DNA of 64,000 nt from Alloboseaceae bacterium BT-24-1 (GTDB lineage Bacteria; Pseudomonadota; Alphaproteobacteria; Rhizobiales; Beijerinckiaceae): assembly GCA_025846845.1 (NCBI GenBank), contig JAOYTL010000005.1, forward strand, positions 310,001-374,000. The letters are read 5' to 3'. The notes below the pieces were generated by a model. It made no database searches. It saw only the letters and a list, made by a program, of their open reading frames with translations, and was not told the origin of the DNA. Made by a program: the position numbers and the translations under genes. Positions 1 through 7,700 of the stretch are shown here, piece by piece; position 1 is the first letter of the stretch; each line of letters starts with the position of its first letter.

Positions 1-493
1 GACCGACGGCGCCGGAGGCGGCCGAGACGACGAGCGTGTCGCCGGGCTTGGGCCTGCCGATCTCGAAGAGCCCGATATAGGCGGTGAGCCCCGGCATGCC
101 GAGCCAGGACAATGTCGCCTGCGGCGGACCGAGCGCCGGATCGACCTTGTTGGCCTTGGCCGCACCTGGCAGGTCCGGCGTCAGCACCGCATATTCCTGC
201 CAGCCGAAGCCCATCGCCTCGGCGATGTCGCCGGGCTTCCAGTCCGGATGGTTCGAGGCGACGACCTCGCCGACGCCGCCGCCCTGCATCACCTCGCCGA
301 TGGCGACACCCCTGGCGTAGTTCGTCGAGGGGCTGATGCGGCCGCGCATATAGGGGTCGAGCGAGAGCCATTGCGTCCGGACCAGGATCTGCCCCGGGCC
401 GGGCTCCGGCATGGGCGCGTCATGCAGGCTCCAGGTGTCGAGCGAGGGCATGCCCTGCGGATGCGAGGCAAGGCGCCACTGGCGGTTCGTCAT
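1..493 (-). CDS. NADP-dependent oxidoreductase, CurA-like MDR family (partial, C-terminus beyond the window)
   Basis: The reverse strand reads without interruption from an ATG at 493 (MTNRQWRLASHPQGMPS) to the window edge, giving 164 residues. The segment LSLDPYMRGRIS and the glycine-rich stretch VVSAASGAVG at the cut end, the start of the NADP-binding Rossmann fold, are typical of the zinc-independent medium-chain reductases of the curcumin reductase/leukotriene B4 dehydrogenase group. These reduce the double bond of enones or enals with NADPH. It lies 67 bp downstream of the binding-protein gene on the same strand and is probably the third gene of the left operon. Its substrate cannot be told from sequence. 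Confidence 0.85.
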   Translation of the reverse strand, partial: MTNRQWRLASHPQGMPSLDTWSLHDAPMPEPGPGQILVRTQWLSLDPYMRGRISPSTNYARGVAIGEVMQGGGVGEVVASNHPDWKPGDIAEAMGFGWQEYAVLTPDLPGAAKANKVDPALGPPQATLSWLGMPGLTAYIGLFEIGRPKPGDTLVVSAASGAVG

Positions 494-560
494 CGTCGTG
501 TCCTCGCTCGCATCTGGAGGCGGAACCCTCGCATGAAGCCAGGGCGGGTCGGAAGGCGCC

Positions 561-1808
561 TCAGCCCTTGACCAGCGGACAGGCGGCCGGGTCGGCCTTC
601 TGGAAGGCCTCCTCGCCCGGGATCGTCGCCAGCGTCTCGTAGAGGTCCCATTCACCCTTGGAGGCGGCCGGCGCCTTGACCCGGAAGATGTACATGTCGC
701 GGACGACGCGACCGTCGGCGCGGATCTTGCCGTTCTTGGTCATGAAATCGTTGATCGGTGTTTCCTTCATCCTGGCCGCGACCTTGCCGGCATCGTCCTC
801 GCCGACCGCCTTGACGGCGTTGAGGTAGTGCAAGACCGCGCCATAGGCGCTGGCCTGGACCATGTTCGGCATCTTCTTGAAGCGCTCGAAATAGCGCTTG
901 GCGAAAGCGCGGGTCTCGTCGTTCTGGTCCCAGTAGAACGGTGACGTCACCAGAAGGCCTTGCGCCGTCGGCAGGCCCATGGCCTTGACGTCGTGCAGGG
1001 TCAGGCTGAGCGCGGCGAGCTTCTGCCTGGGGCGGATGCCGAACTCGTCGGCCTGCTTGACGATGCTGGCGACATGGGCCGTCGTGGTCGCGAGCGCGAT
1101 CACATTGGCGCCGGAGCTCTGCCCCTTCAGCAGGTCGGAGGAGAAATCCTTGGTTTCGAAGGGATGGCGGGCCGCACCGACGATCCTGCCGCCGCCCGCC
1201 TCGATCATCGCAGTCGTGTCGCGCTGGACGTTGACGCCATAGGCGTAGTCCACCGTCATGAAATACCAGTTCTTCTCGCCGGCCTGCGTGTAGAATTTCG
1301 TGACGCCGAGCGCCTGGCTGTAGTTGTTGTAGGTCCAGTGGATGCCGTTCGGGCTGCAGTTCTTGCCGGTGAGGTCGCTGGACGCCGAGCTCAGATAGAT
1401 CGCAAGCTTGTTCTTGTCCTTGGCGAGTTCCTGCACGCCGAGCGCGACCGAGGTGATGCCGACATCGAAGATCGCGCTGACGCCCTCGTCATACCATTTA
1501 CGCGCCGCGGTGATGCCGACATCCGGCTTGTTGAGGTGGTCGGCCTCGAGCACCTGAATCGGCCGGCCGAGCACGGTGCCGCCAAAATCCTCGACCGCCA
1601 GCTTCATCGCGGTGACGGTGCCCGGCCCCGACAGGTCCACGACGATGCCCGACATGTCGCTGAGAGCGCCGATCTTGAAGGGCGCCGGCTGCTGGGCCTG
1701 GAGCGACGTGCCCGCCAGCACAAGGGCGATGGACAAGGCTGCGACGCAGAGGCGCGGCCGCAGCTGGCCGCCTGACACTAGGATTGGATCGAAGGCGTTC
1801 GGTGACAT
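561..1808 (-). CDS. Branched-chain amino acid-type ABC transporter substrate-binding protein
   Basis: The product is a secreted periplasmic binding protein of the Peripla_BP_6/LivK family of about 415 residues. I chose the ATG at 1808 because AGGGAGGAG lies just upstream and a signal peptide (LCVAALSIALVLAGTSLQAQ) follows. Longer in-frame reading to 1880 has no such support. The mature protein starts FKIGALSDMSGIVVD and has the alternating fold typical of the family (YLSSASSDLTG, YGVNVQRDT). Family members capture amino acids, amides, urea or aromatic acids for Liv-type permeases. No livHMGF genes lie in the window, so the permease is either left of the edge or elsewhere. It sits 71 bp after the aldehyde dehydrogenase gene. 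Confidence 0.9.
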   Translation of the reverse strand: MSPNAFDPILVSGGQLRPRLCVAALSIALVLAGTSLQAQQPAPFKIGALSDMSGIVVDLSGPGTVTAMKLAVEDFGGTVLGRPIQVLEADHLNKPDVGITAARKWYDEGVSAIFDVGITSVALGVQELAKDKNKLAIYLSSASSDLTGKNCSPNGIHWTYNNYSQALGVTKFYTQAGEKNWYFMTVDYAYGVNVQRDTTAMIEAGGGRIVGAARHPFETKDFSSDLLKGQSSGANVIALATTTAHVASIVKQADEFGIRPRQKLAALSLTLHDVKAMGLPTAQGLLVTSPFYWDQNDETRAFAKRYFERFKKMPNMVQASAYGAVLHYLNAVKAVGEDDAGKVAARMKETPINDFMTKNGKIRADGRVVRDMYIFRVKAPAASKGEWDLYETLATIPGEEAFQKADPAACPLVKG

Positions 1809-1879
1809 GGCTGCTCCTCCCTGAGCGGTTCGTTCTTGGTCGATGCAGGCGTGAAGCCTTGATCGACTGGCAGGCGCCA

Positions 1880-3352
1880 TCAGCTGTGATGGACGTATTT
1901 CTGGTGCAGGAAGCCGGCGAGCCCTTCGCTGCCGCCCTCATAGCCGTAACCGCTCTGCTTCACGCCGCTGAACGGCGCTTCGGTATGCGAGACGGCGAAA
2001 GAGTTCAGGCCGAGGACGCCGACCTCCAGCTCCTCGCCGAGCTTGACGGCGGCGGAGGCCGAGCGGGTGAATGCATAGCCGGCGAGGCCAACGCTGCTGC
2101 GATTGGCGCGGGCGATGGCCTCGTCGAGTTCGTCGAACGCACTCACCAGCGCCAGCGGGCCGAACGGTTCCTCGGTCATCGCCGCCGCATGATCCGGCAC
2201 ATTGGCGAGCAGGGTGGGGCGCCAGAAGAAGCCGCGCTCGCCTCCGCTCTCGCCGCCGGTCACGATCTCGGCTTGATGCCGGGCGGCGTCGGTGACGAGC
2301 CGTTCCATCGCATCAAGACGGCGCGCATTGGCCAACGGGCCCATCTCGGTCTGCGGGTCGAGGCCGTCGCCCAGCACAATCCGTGAGAGTGCCTGGCCGA
2401 AGCGTTCGACGAAACGGTCATGGGCCTGTCGCTGGACATAGAAGCGCGTCGGCGAGGTGCAGACCTGGCCGGCATTGCGCGTCTTGCCGATCGCCGACAG
2501 GGCCGCGGCAGCGTCGATATCGGCGTCGTCGAGGATGATGACCGGCGCGTGCCCGCCCAGCTCCAGCGTGCAGGGCTTGACCTGCTCGGCCGCCAGGACC
2601 GCAAGACTCCTGCCGACGGGGATCGAGCCGGTGAAGGTGATCTTCCGGATCACCGGGGATGCGATGAGATGTCGCGAGATCTCAGCCGGGTCTCCAAAGA
2701 CGATATTGAGGACGCCGGCCGGCAGGCCGGCATCGGCGAGGGCATGGCCGAGCGCGAGCGCCGAGGCGGGCGTCTCTTCCGCCGGCTTCAGGATGCAGCT
2801 GCAGCCCGCAGCCAGAGCCGGCGCGACCTTGCGGGCCGCCAGAAGCGCCGGGAAGTTCCAGGGCGTGAAGGCGGCGACGGGGCCGATCGGTTCCGGCAGC
2901 ACCATCTGTCGCGCGCCTGGGCTACGCGCCGGGATGATGCGGCCATAGGCCCGGCCGGCCTCGGCTGCGTACCAGTCGAAGGTCTCGGCGCAGAGGCTGA
3001 TTTCGAGCTCCGATTGCGCCAGCGGTTTGCCCTGTTCGATCGTCATGAGCCGGGCGATCGCCTTGGTCCGATCCCGCAGCAATTGGGCGGTACGGGCGAG
3101 AACCACGGCGCGGCCGGTCGCCGGTGTCCGCCGCCAGAGCGCAAAACCCGCCTCCGCGCCGGCGAGCGCCGCATCGAGATCGTCGAGGGAGGCACCGCTC
3201 GGCTCGGCGAGCACCTCTCCGGTGGCGGGGTTGATCACACGAAATGAGCGACCGCATCCCGCACGCCATTCACCATCAACCAGAAGCTGCAGCTCGCCGC
3301 CGCCATATCCATCGGCGGACGCCTGCGCGATCGCTGTCGCCTGCCCTTGCAT
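1880..3352 (-). CDS. NAD(P)-dependent aldehyde dehydrogenase, succinate-semialdehyde dehydrogenase-like
   Basis: A full-length ALDH of 490 residues that oxidises an aldehyde to the acid. The motifs are in order: AFTPWNFP, the NAD-fold glycine motif FTGSIPVG, the catalytic Glu in LELGGHAP, the catalytic Cys in NAGQVCTSPTRF, and EEPFGPLALV near the end. The closest named group by feel is GabD/succinate-semialdehyde dehydrogenase, but the substrate is inferred. I prefer the ATG at 3352 over 3388 because GGGAGGA sits 5 bp upstream. It is the first gene of the left operon and faces the alcohol dehydrogenase gene across a shared regulatory region, which fits an alcohol-to-aldehyde-to-acid sequence. 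Confidence 0.92.
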   Translation of the reverse strand: MQGQATAIAQASADGYGGGELQLLVDGEWRAGCGRSFRVINPATGEVLAEPSGASLDDLDAALAGAEAGFALWRRTPATGRAVVLARTAQLLRDRTKAIARLMTIEQGKPLAQSELEISLCAETFDWYAAEAGRAYGRIIPARSPGARQMVLPEPIGPVAAFTPWNFPALLAARKVAPALAAGCSCILKPAEETPASALALGHALADAGLPAGVLNIVFGDPAEISRHLIASPVIRKITFTGSIPVGRSLAVLAAEQVKPCTLELGGHAPVIILDDADIDAAAALSAIGKTRNAGQVCTSPTRFYVQRQAHDRFVERFGQALSRIVLGDGLDPQTEMGPLANARRLDAMERLVTDAARHQAEIVTGGESGGERGFFWRPTLLANVPDHAAAMTEEPFGPLALVSAFDELDEAIARANRSSVGLAGYAFTRSASAAVKLGEELEVGVLGLNSFAVSHTEAPFSGVKQSGYGYEGGSEGLAGFLHQKYVHHS

Positions 3353-3393
3353 CCCCGTCCTCCCAATTCTGCCTCTGATATCAAGCAACCATT

Positions 3394-3410
3394 AAATGGT
3401 CAAACCATTT
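3394..3410. promoter_or_regulatory. GntR/FadR-type operator in a divergent promoter region
   Basis: A perfect inverted repeat AAATGGT-CAA-ACCATTT lies between the two divergent operons. Its core TGGT-N3-ACCA fits the general t.GT-N3-AC.a operator of FadR-subfamily GntR repressors. A second, overlapping repeat ACCAT-TAA-ATGGT begins at 3389. The surrounding 40 bp are clearly more AT-rich than the flanks. No GntR gene is present in the window, so the regulator is unidentified. Confidence 0.55.
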
Positions 3411-3494
3411 GACGATTAAATATTCGGGAGCTACCTAGAAGCGGCGAGCGCGGCTGCCGAGGCCGAAAGAGCGCCGCCCGAGGAGAGACGCCCG

Positions 3495-4556
3495 ATGCGA
3501 GCGATGATGCGCTGCTATCAATTGACTGGGTTCGGGCAGCGTCTCGCCGCCAACGAGCAGCCGCGCCCGGAGCCAACCGGCACCGAGGTCCTGCTGAAGG
3601 TGCGCGGCGCCGGCGTCTGCCACAGCGACGTACATCTCTGGGAGGGGCATTACGATCTCGGCGGCGAGCGCAAGCTGTCCTTCGCCGACAGGCTGAAGCT
3701 GCCGCTGACGCTCGGCCATGAATCGGCTGGAGAGGTCGTCGCGCTCGGCCCAGAGGCGAGGGGCGTCGCGATCGGCACAACCTGCCTCGCCTGTTCCTGG
3801 ATCGGCTGCCAGGAATGCGCCGCCTGCGCCATCGGCGACGAGCATCTTTGCACGGCGCCGCGCTTCCTCGGCGTCAACCGCGATGGCGGCTATGCCGACT
3901 ACGTCCTGGTGCCGCATCCACGCTATCTCGTCGAGATCGGCGATCTCGATCCTGTCGCCGCCGCCCCGCTGGTCTGCTCGGGCCTCACCACCTACAGCGC
4001 GCTGAAGAAATTCGGGCCGCTGCTCCAGCGCCAGCCGCTGGCGATCATCGGAGCCGGCGGCCTCGGGCTGATCGCCATCGGCCTGCTGAAGCAACTCGGG
4101 GGCAAGGGGGCGGTCGTGGTCGAACTCGACCCGCGCAAGCGCGAGGCGGCGATGGCGGCCGGCGCCCTCGCGACCGTCGACCCCAAAGCACCCGACGCCG
4201 CCGCGCAATTGCGCAAGGCACTCGGCGGCAGCGTCCTCGGCGTGCTCGACCTCGTCGGCAGCGGCGAGACCGCGACGCTTGCGGTCGAGACACTCGACAA
4301 GGGAGGCCGGCTCGTGATCGTCGGCCTGTTCGGCGGAGCGATGACCCTTGCCGTCCCGCTGGTGCCGATGAAGGCGCTGACGATCCAGGGCAGCTATATC
4401 GGCAGCCCGGCCGAGCTGCGCGAGCTGGTGGCGCTGGTGCGCGAGCATGGCCTGCCGGCGACGCCGCTTGATCGGCGGCCGCTCACGGAGGCTCCCGCCG
4501 CGCTCGACGACCTGCGCCGCGGCCAGATCGTCGGCCGTGTCGTGCTGACGCCCTGA
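3495..4556 (+). CDS. Zinc-dependent alcohol dehydrogenase (MDR family)
   Basis: A 353-residue NAD(P)-dependent Zn alcohol dehydrogenase. Catalytic zinc ligands are visible in GVCHSD and GHES. The structural-zinc lobe holds four cysteines spaced as usual (GCQECAACAIGDEHLC), and the Rossmann motif is IIGAGGLGLIAIG. GAGGAGAG lies about 8 bp before the ATG at 3495; two further ATGs follow within 12 bp. It opens the right operon, with the esterase gene 10 bp downstream and the divergent aldehyde dehydrogenase gene upstream. The pair could take a primary alcohol to an acid. The natural alcohol is unknown. Confidence 0.92.
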   Translation: MRAMMRCYQLTGFGQRLAANEQPRPEPTGTEVLLKVRGAGVCHSDVHLWEGHYDLGGERKLSFADRLKLPLTLGHESAGEVVALGPEARGVAIGTTCLACSWIGCQECAACAIGDEHLCTAPRFLGVNRDGGYADYVLVPHPRYLVEIGDLDPVAAAPLVCSGLTTYSALKKFGPLLQRQPLAIIGAGGLGLIAIGLLKQLGGKGAVVVELDPRKREAAMAAGALATVDPKAPDAAAQLRKALGGSVLGVLDLVGSGETATLAVETLDKGGRLVIVGLFGGAMTLAVPLVPMKALTIQGSYIGSPAELRELVALVREHGLPATPLDRRPLTEAPAALDDLRRGQIVGRVVLTP

Positions 4557-4566
4557 GGATCGGGCG

Positions 4567-5496
4567 ATGACGTTGCACCCGTTCTTCGAGATGATGATGG
4601 CAGGCTTCGCCGCAGCTGGCCGGCCGGCGCTGTCGGATGGCACGCCGGAGCAGGGCCGTGCGCTCGTGGCGGCGGGACGGGCGGCGCTGGGGGCCGGGCC
4701 CGAGGTCGGGTCGATACGCGACCTCACCGTTCCAACCCGTGGCGGCGCGATCCCGGCGCGACTGCTGCTGCCGAAGACGGCGCCCACCGGACTCGTCGTC
4801 TATGTCCATGGTGGCGGCTGGGTGATCGGCGCACTCGACGATTACGAGGTCCTGGCGCGCCACCTCGTCGCCCTGAGCGGCTGCGCCGTGCTGCTGCCGG
4901 ATTACCGGCTCGCGCCGGAGCACCCGTTTCCCGTCGGGTTGGAGGATTGCGAGGATGCGCTCCTCTTCGCTGCGGCAAACGTGACCGAGCTCTGCGGCGC
5001 GGCTGTCCCGCTCATCGTCGCGGGCGACAGCGCCGGCGCCAATCTCGGCACGGTGGCGACGCGCAGATTGCGGGGACGTGTCGCCTTCGCCCTGCAGGTC
5101 CTGCTCTACCCGGTCACGGACAGCGATTTCGACCGACCGAGCTATCGCGCGCATGGCGAAGGCCTGCCGCTGACGCGCAAGGACATGCTCTGGTTCTTCG
5201 ACCACTACGCGCCACGGATTCATCATGGCGAGCCGGATATCTCGCCGCTCCGGGCGGCCGATCTCTCCGGCCTGCCGCCGGCCCTGATCGTCACCGCCGA
5301 ATACGACGTGCTGCGCGACGAAGGCGAGGCCTATGCGAGCAGGCTCGCCGCGGCGGGTGTGCCAGTGACGCATCGCTGCGCCCCCGGCCTCCCCCATGGC
5401 TTCGCCCGCCTGCACAACCATGTCGGCGTCGTCGATGCCGAGATCCGTGCCGTGGCGGCGACGATCGCCACCGCCTGCAGCCAGGCCGGAGGCTGA
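4567..5496 (+). CDS. Alpha/beta hydrolase of the hormone-sensitive lipase family (esterase)
   Basis: A 309-residue cytoplasmic carboxylesterase of the HSL/Aes group. HGGGW (oxyanion hole) is followed by the nucleophile elbow GDSAGANL, the acid in EYDVLRDEGEAY and the catalytic His in GLPHGF, all in the right order. It has no signal peptide. It lies 10 bp after the alcohol dehydrogenase gene and 3 bp before the beta-keto acid cleavage gene, so it is almost certainly co-transcribed. In context it may release an alcohol or acid from an ester or lactone substrate entering the pathway. Confidence 0.88.
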   Translation: MTLHPFFEMMMAGFAAAGRPALSDGTPEQGRALVAAGRAALGAGPEVGSIRDLTVPTRGGAIPARLLLPKTAPTGLVVYVHGGGWVIGALDDYEVLARHLVALSGCAVLLPDYRLAPEHPFPVGLEDCEDALLFAAANVTELCGAAVPLIVAGDSAGANLGTVATRRLRGRVAFALQVLLYPVTDSDFDRPSYRAHGEGLPLTRKDMLWFFDHYAPRIHHGEPDISPLRAADLSGLPPALIVTAEYDVLRDEGEAYASRLAAAGVPVTHRCAPGLPHGFARLHNHVGVVDAEIRAVAATIATACSQAGG

Positions 5497-5499
5497 ACC

Positions 5500-6432
5500 A
5501 TGAAGCGTCTCGACAAGGTCATCATCAGCTGCGCCGTGACGGGCTCGATCCACACCCCGTCCATGTCCGACGCGCTGCCTATCGACGCTGATCAGATCGC
5601 CGAACAGGCGATCGGCGCCGCCGAGGCCGGAGCCGCGATCCTGCATCTCCACGCACGCAACGAGGCCGACGGCTCGCCCTCCTCTGCACCGGAGGACTAC
5701 ATGCGCTTCCTGCCGCGCATCCGGCAGGGCTGCGACGCGGTGGTGAACATCACTACCGGCGGCGGGCTCGGCATGAGCCTCGACCAGCGCCTGCTGGCCG
5801 CGAACACGCTCAAGCCCGAGCTGGCGTCCATGAATATGGGCTCGCTGAACTTCGGCCTGTTCCCGGCGGCGGAGAAGATCAAGGCGTACAAGCAGCCCTG
5901 GGAACAAGGCTATCTGGAGATGACGCGCGACTTCATCCTCTCCAACACCTTCGCGCAGATCGAGCGCGGTATCGGCGAGCTCAGCGCCCACGGCACCCGG
6001 TTCGAGTTCGAGTGCTACGATGTCGGCCATCTCTATAATCTGGCCTGGGCGGTCGAGCGCCGGCTGGTTCAACCGCCTTTCCTCGTCCAGTGCATCTTCG
6101 GAGTGCTCGGCGGCATCGGCCCCGACACCGAGAACCTGATGCATATGAAGCGTGTGGCCGACTCCCTGTTCGGCGACGACTACATCCTGTCGGTCCTCGG
6201 CGCCGGCCGCCACCAGATGAACCTCGTCACCATGGGCGCGATCCTCGGCGGCTGCGTGCGCGTCGGGCTTGAGGACTCGCTCTATCTCGGCAGGGGCGTG
6301 CTGGCGCGTTCGAACGCCGAGCAGGTCGCCAAGATCAAGCGCATTCTCGGCGAGCTCTCGCTCGAGGTCGCGAGCCCGGCCGATGCCCGCGCCCTGCTCG
6401 GCCTCAAGGGCGCCGACAAGACGGCCTTCTAG
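5500..6432 (+). CDS. Beta-keto acid cleavage enzyme (BKACE, DUF849 family)
   Basis: A 310-residue protein of the family typified by 3-keto-5-aminohexanoate cleavage enzyme Kce. These zinc enzymes condense a beta-keto acid with acetyl-CoA and split it into acetoacetate and a new CoA ester. It shows the diagnostic opening IISCAVTGSIHTPSMS, the metal-binding HLHAR segment, NITTGGG and SMNMGS. BKACE members act on many beta-keto acids (lysine intermediates, dehydrocarnitine, 5-hydroxy-3-oxohexanoate and others), and the deciding pocket residues cannot be read reliably by eye. Its operon partners are an acyl-CoA dehydrogenase and an alcohol dehydrogenase, so the CoA ester it makes could be oxidised further. 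Confidence 0.9.
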   Translation: MKRLDKVIISCAVTGSIHTPSMSDALPIDADQIAEQAIGAAEAGAAILHLHARNEADGSPSSAPEDYMRFLPRIRQGCDAVVNITTGGGLGMSLDQRLLAANTLKPELASMNMGSLNFGLFPAAEKIKAYKQPWEQGYLEMTRDFILSNTFAQIERGIGELSAHGTRFEFECYDVGHLYNLAWAVERRLVQPPFLVQCIFGVLGGIGPDTENLMHMKRVADSLFGDDYILSVLGAGRHQMNLVTMGAILGGCVRVGLEDSLYLGRGVLARSNAEQVAKIKRILGELSLEVASPADARALLGLKGADKTAF

Positions 6433-6452
6433 GATCAGCGAGAGTTCATGAG

Positions 6453-7616
6453 ATGATCGAGTTGAACGACGACCAGCGGGCGCTCTGCGACGGTGTCGCC
6501 TCGGTGTGCAGGCACTTCGACGACGAGTACTGGGCCGCCTGCGAACGCGACGCCCGCTTCCCGCGCGAGTTCCATCAGGCGATGGCGGCCGATGGCTGGC
6601 TCGGCGTCACCATGCCGGAGGAATTCGGCGGGGCCGGGCTCGGCGTCACCGAAGCCGCGCTCGTGATGCACACCGTCGCCGGTTGCGGCGGCGCGATGGC
6701 GGCGGCGTCCTCGATCCACATCAACATGTTCGGCCCGCACCCGATCGTCGTGCATGCCTCGCCCGAGCAGAAGCTGCGCTGGCTGCCGCGACTGGTCTCG
6801 GGCGAGGACCAGGTCTGCTTCGGCGTGACCGAGCCCAATGCCGGGCTCGACACCACCAACATCACCACCTTCGCCACCAGGGTCGAGGGCGGCTACCGCG
6901 TCTCCGGCCGCAAGATCTGGACCTCGACCGCGCAGGTCGCCAGCAAGATCCTGCTGCTCACCCGCACCACCGCGCGCAAGGACGCCAGGCGCCCCACCGA
7001 GGGCATGACGATCTTCTACACCGACCTCGATCGCTCGAAATACGAGGTGAAGAGCATCGCCAAGCACGGCCGGGCCGCGGTCGATTCCAACATGGTCTTC
7101 ATCGACGATGTCTTCATCCCGGATGAGGATCGCGTCGGCGAGGAGGGCAAGGGCTTCACCTATCTGCTCGACAGCCTGAACCCCGAGCGCATCCTCATCG
7201 CGGTCGAGGCGATCGCGATCGGCCAGGACGCCCTTGGCCGGGCAGCGCGCTATGCAAGGGAGCGCAACGTCTTCGGCCGGCCCATCGGCCAGAACCAGGG
7301 TATCCAGCACCCGCTGGCCGAGCGCTGGCTGGCGCTCGAGGCCGCCTGGCTGATGGCGATGAAGGCCGCCGCACTCTACGACGCCGGCAAACCCTGCGGC
7401 GCCGAGGCGAACGGCGCCAAGTTCCTCGGCGCCCGCGCCGGCTATGACGCCTGTCTGCAGGCGGTGCTGACCCATGGCGGCATGGGCTATGCCAAGGAAT
7501 ACCAGGTCGAGCGGCTGCTGCGCGAGGTGCTGGTGACGCGGATCGCACCGATCAGCGAGCAGCTGATCCTTTCCTTCATCGCGGAGAAGGTACTGGGACA
7601 ACCCAAGTCATACTGA
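6453..7616 (+). CDS. Acyl-CoA dehydrogenase
   Basis: A 387-residue FAD-dependent acyl-CoA dehydrogenase that introduces the alpha-beta double bond into an acyl-CoA and passes electrons to ETF. Landmarks are CFGVTEPNAGLDTTN (FAD/substrate loop), KIWTSTAQVASK, the C-terminal helical domain with RNVFGRPIGQNQGIQHPLA, and HGGMGYAKEYQVERLLREV, which carries the expected catalytic glutamate. It is 20 bp after the BKACE gene and last in the right operon. It converges on the autotransporter gene with an 84-bp gap. The likely substrate is the CoA ester released by the BKACE reaction, which is an inference from context. Confidence 0.92.
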   Translation: MIELNDDQRALCDGVASVCRHFDDEYWAACERDARFPREFHQAMAADGWLGVTMPEEFGGAGLGVTEAALVMHTVAGCGGAMAAASSIHINMFGPHPIVVHASPEQKLRWLPRLVSGEDQVCFGVTEPNAGLDTTNITTFATRVEGGYRVSGRKIWTSTAQVASKILLLTRTTARKDARRPTEGMTIFYTDLDRSKYEVKSIAKHGRAAVDSNMVFIDDVFIPDEDRVGEEGKGFTYLLDSLNPERILIAVEAIAIGQDALGRAARYARERNVFGRPIGQNQGIQHPLAERWLALEAAWLMAMKAAALYDAGKPCGAEANGAKFLGARAGYDACLQAVLTHGGMGYAKEYQVERLLREVLVTRIAPISEQLILSFIAEKVLGQPKSY

Positions 7617-7700
7617 CTCTGGGTTTTGGCGCCGGCTGCGTCGCGGTTGCGATCGCCACCGGTCCCTGTGGAGCGGCTGCCTCGGGCCCGGCACCCCCGA

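Noticed and set aside
960..1775. A 271-codon plus-strand frame opposite the Liv-type receptor gene
   Set aside because: It is a codon-bias shadow with no recognisable domain, lying entirely antisense to a clear binding-protein gene.
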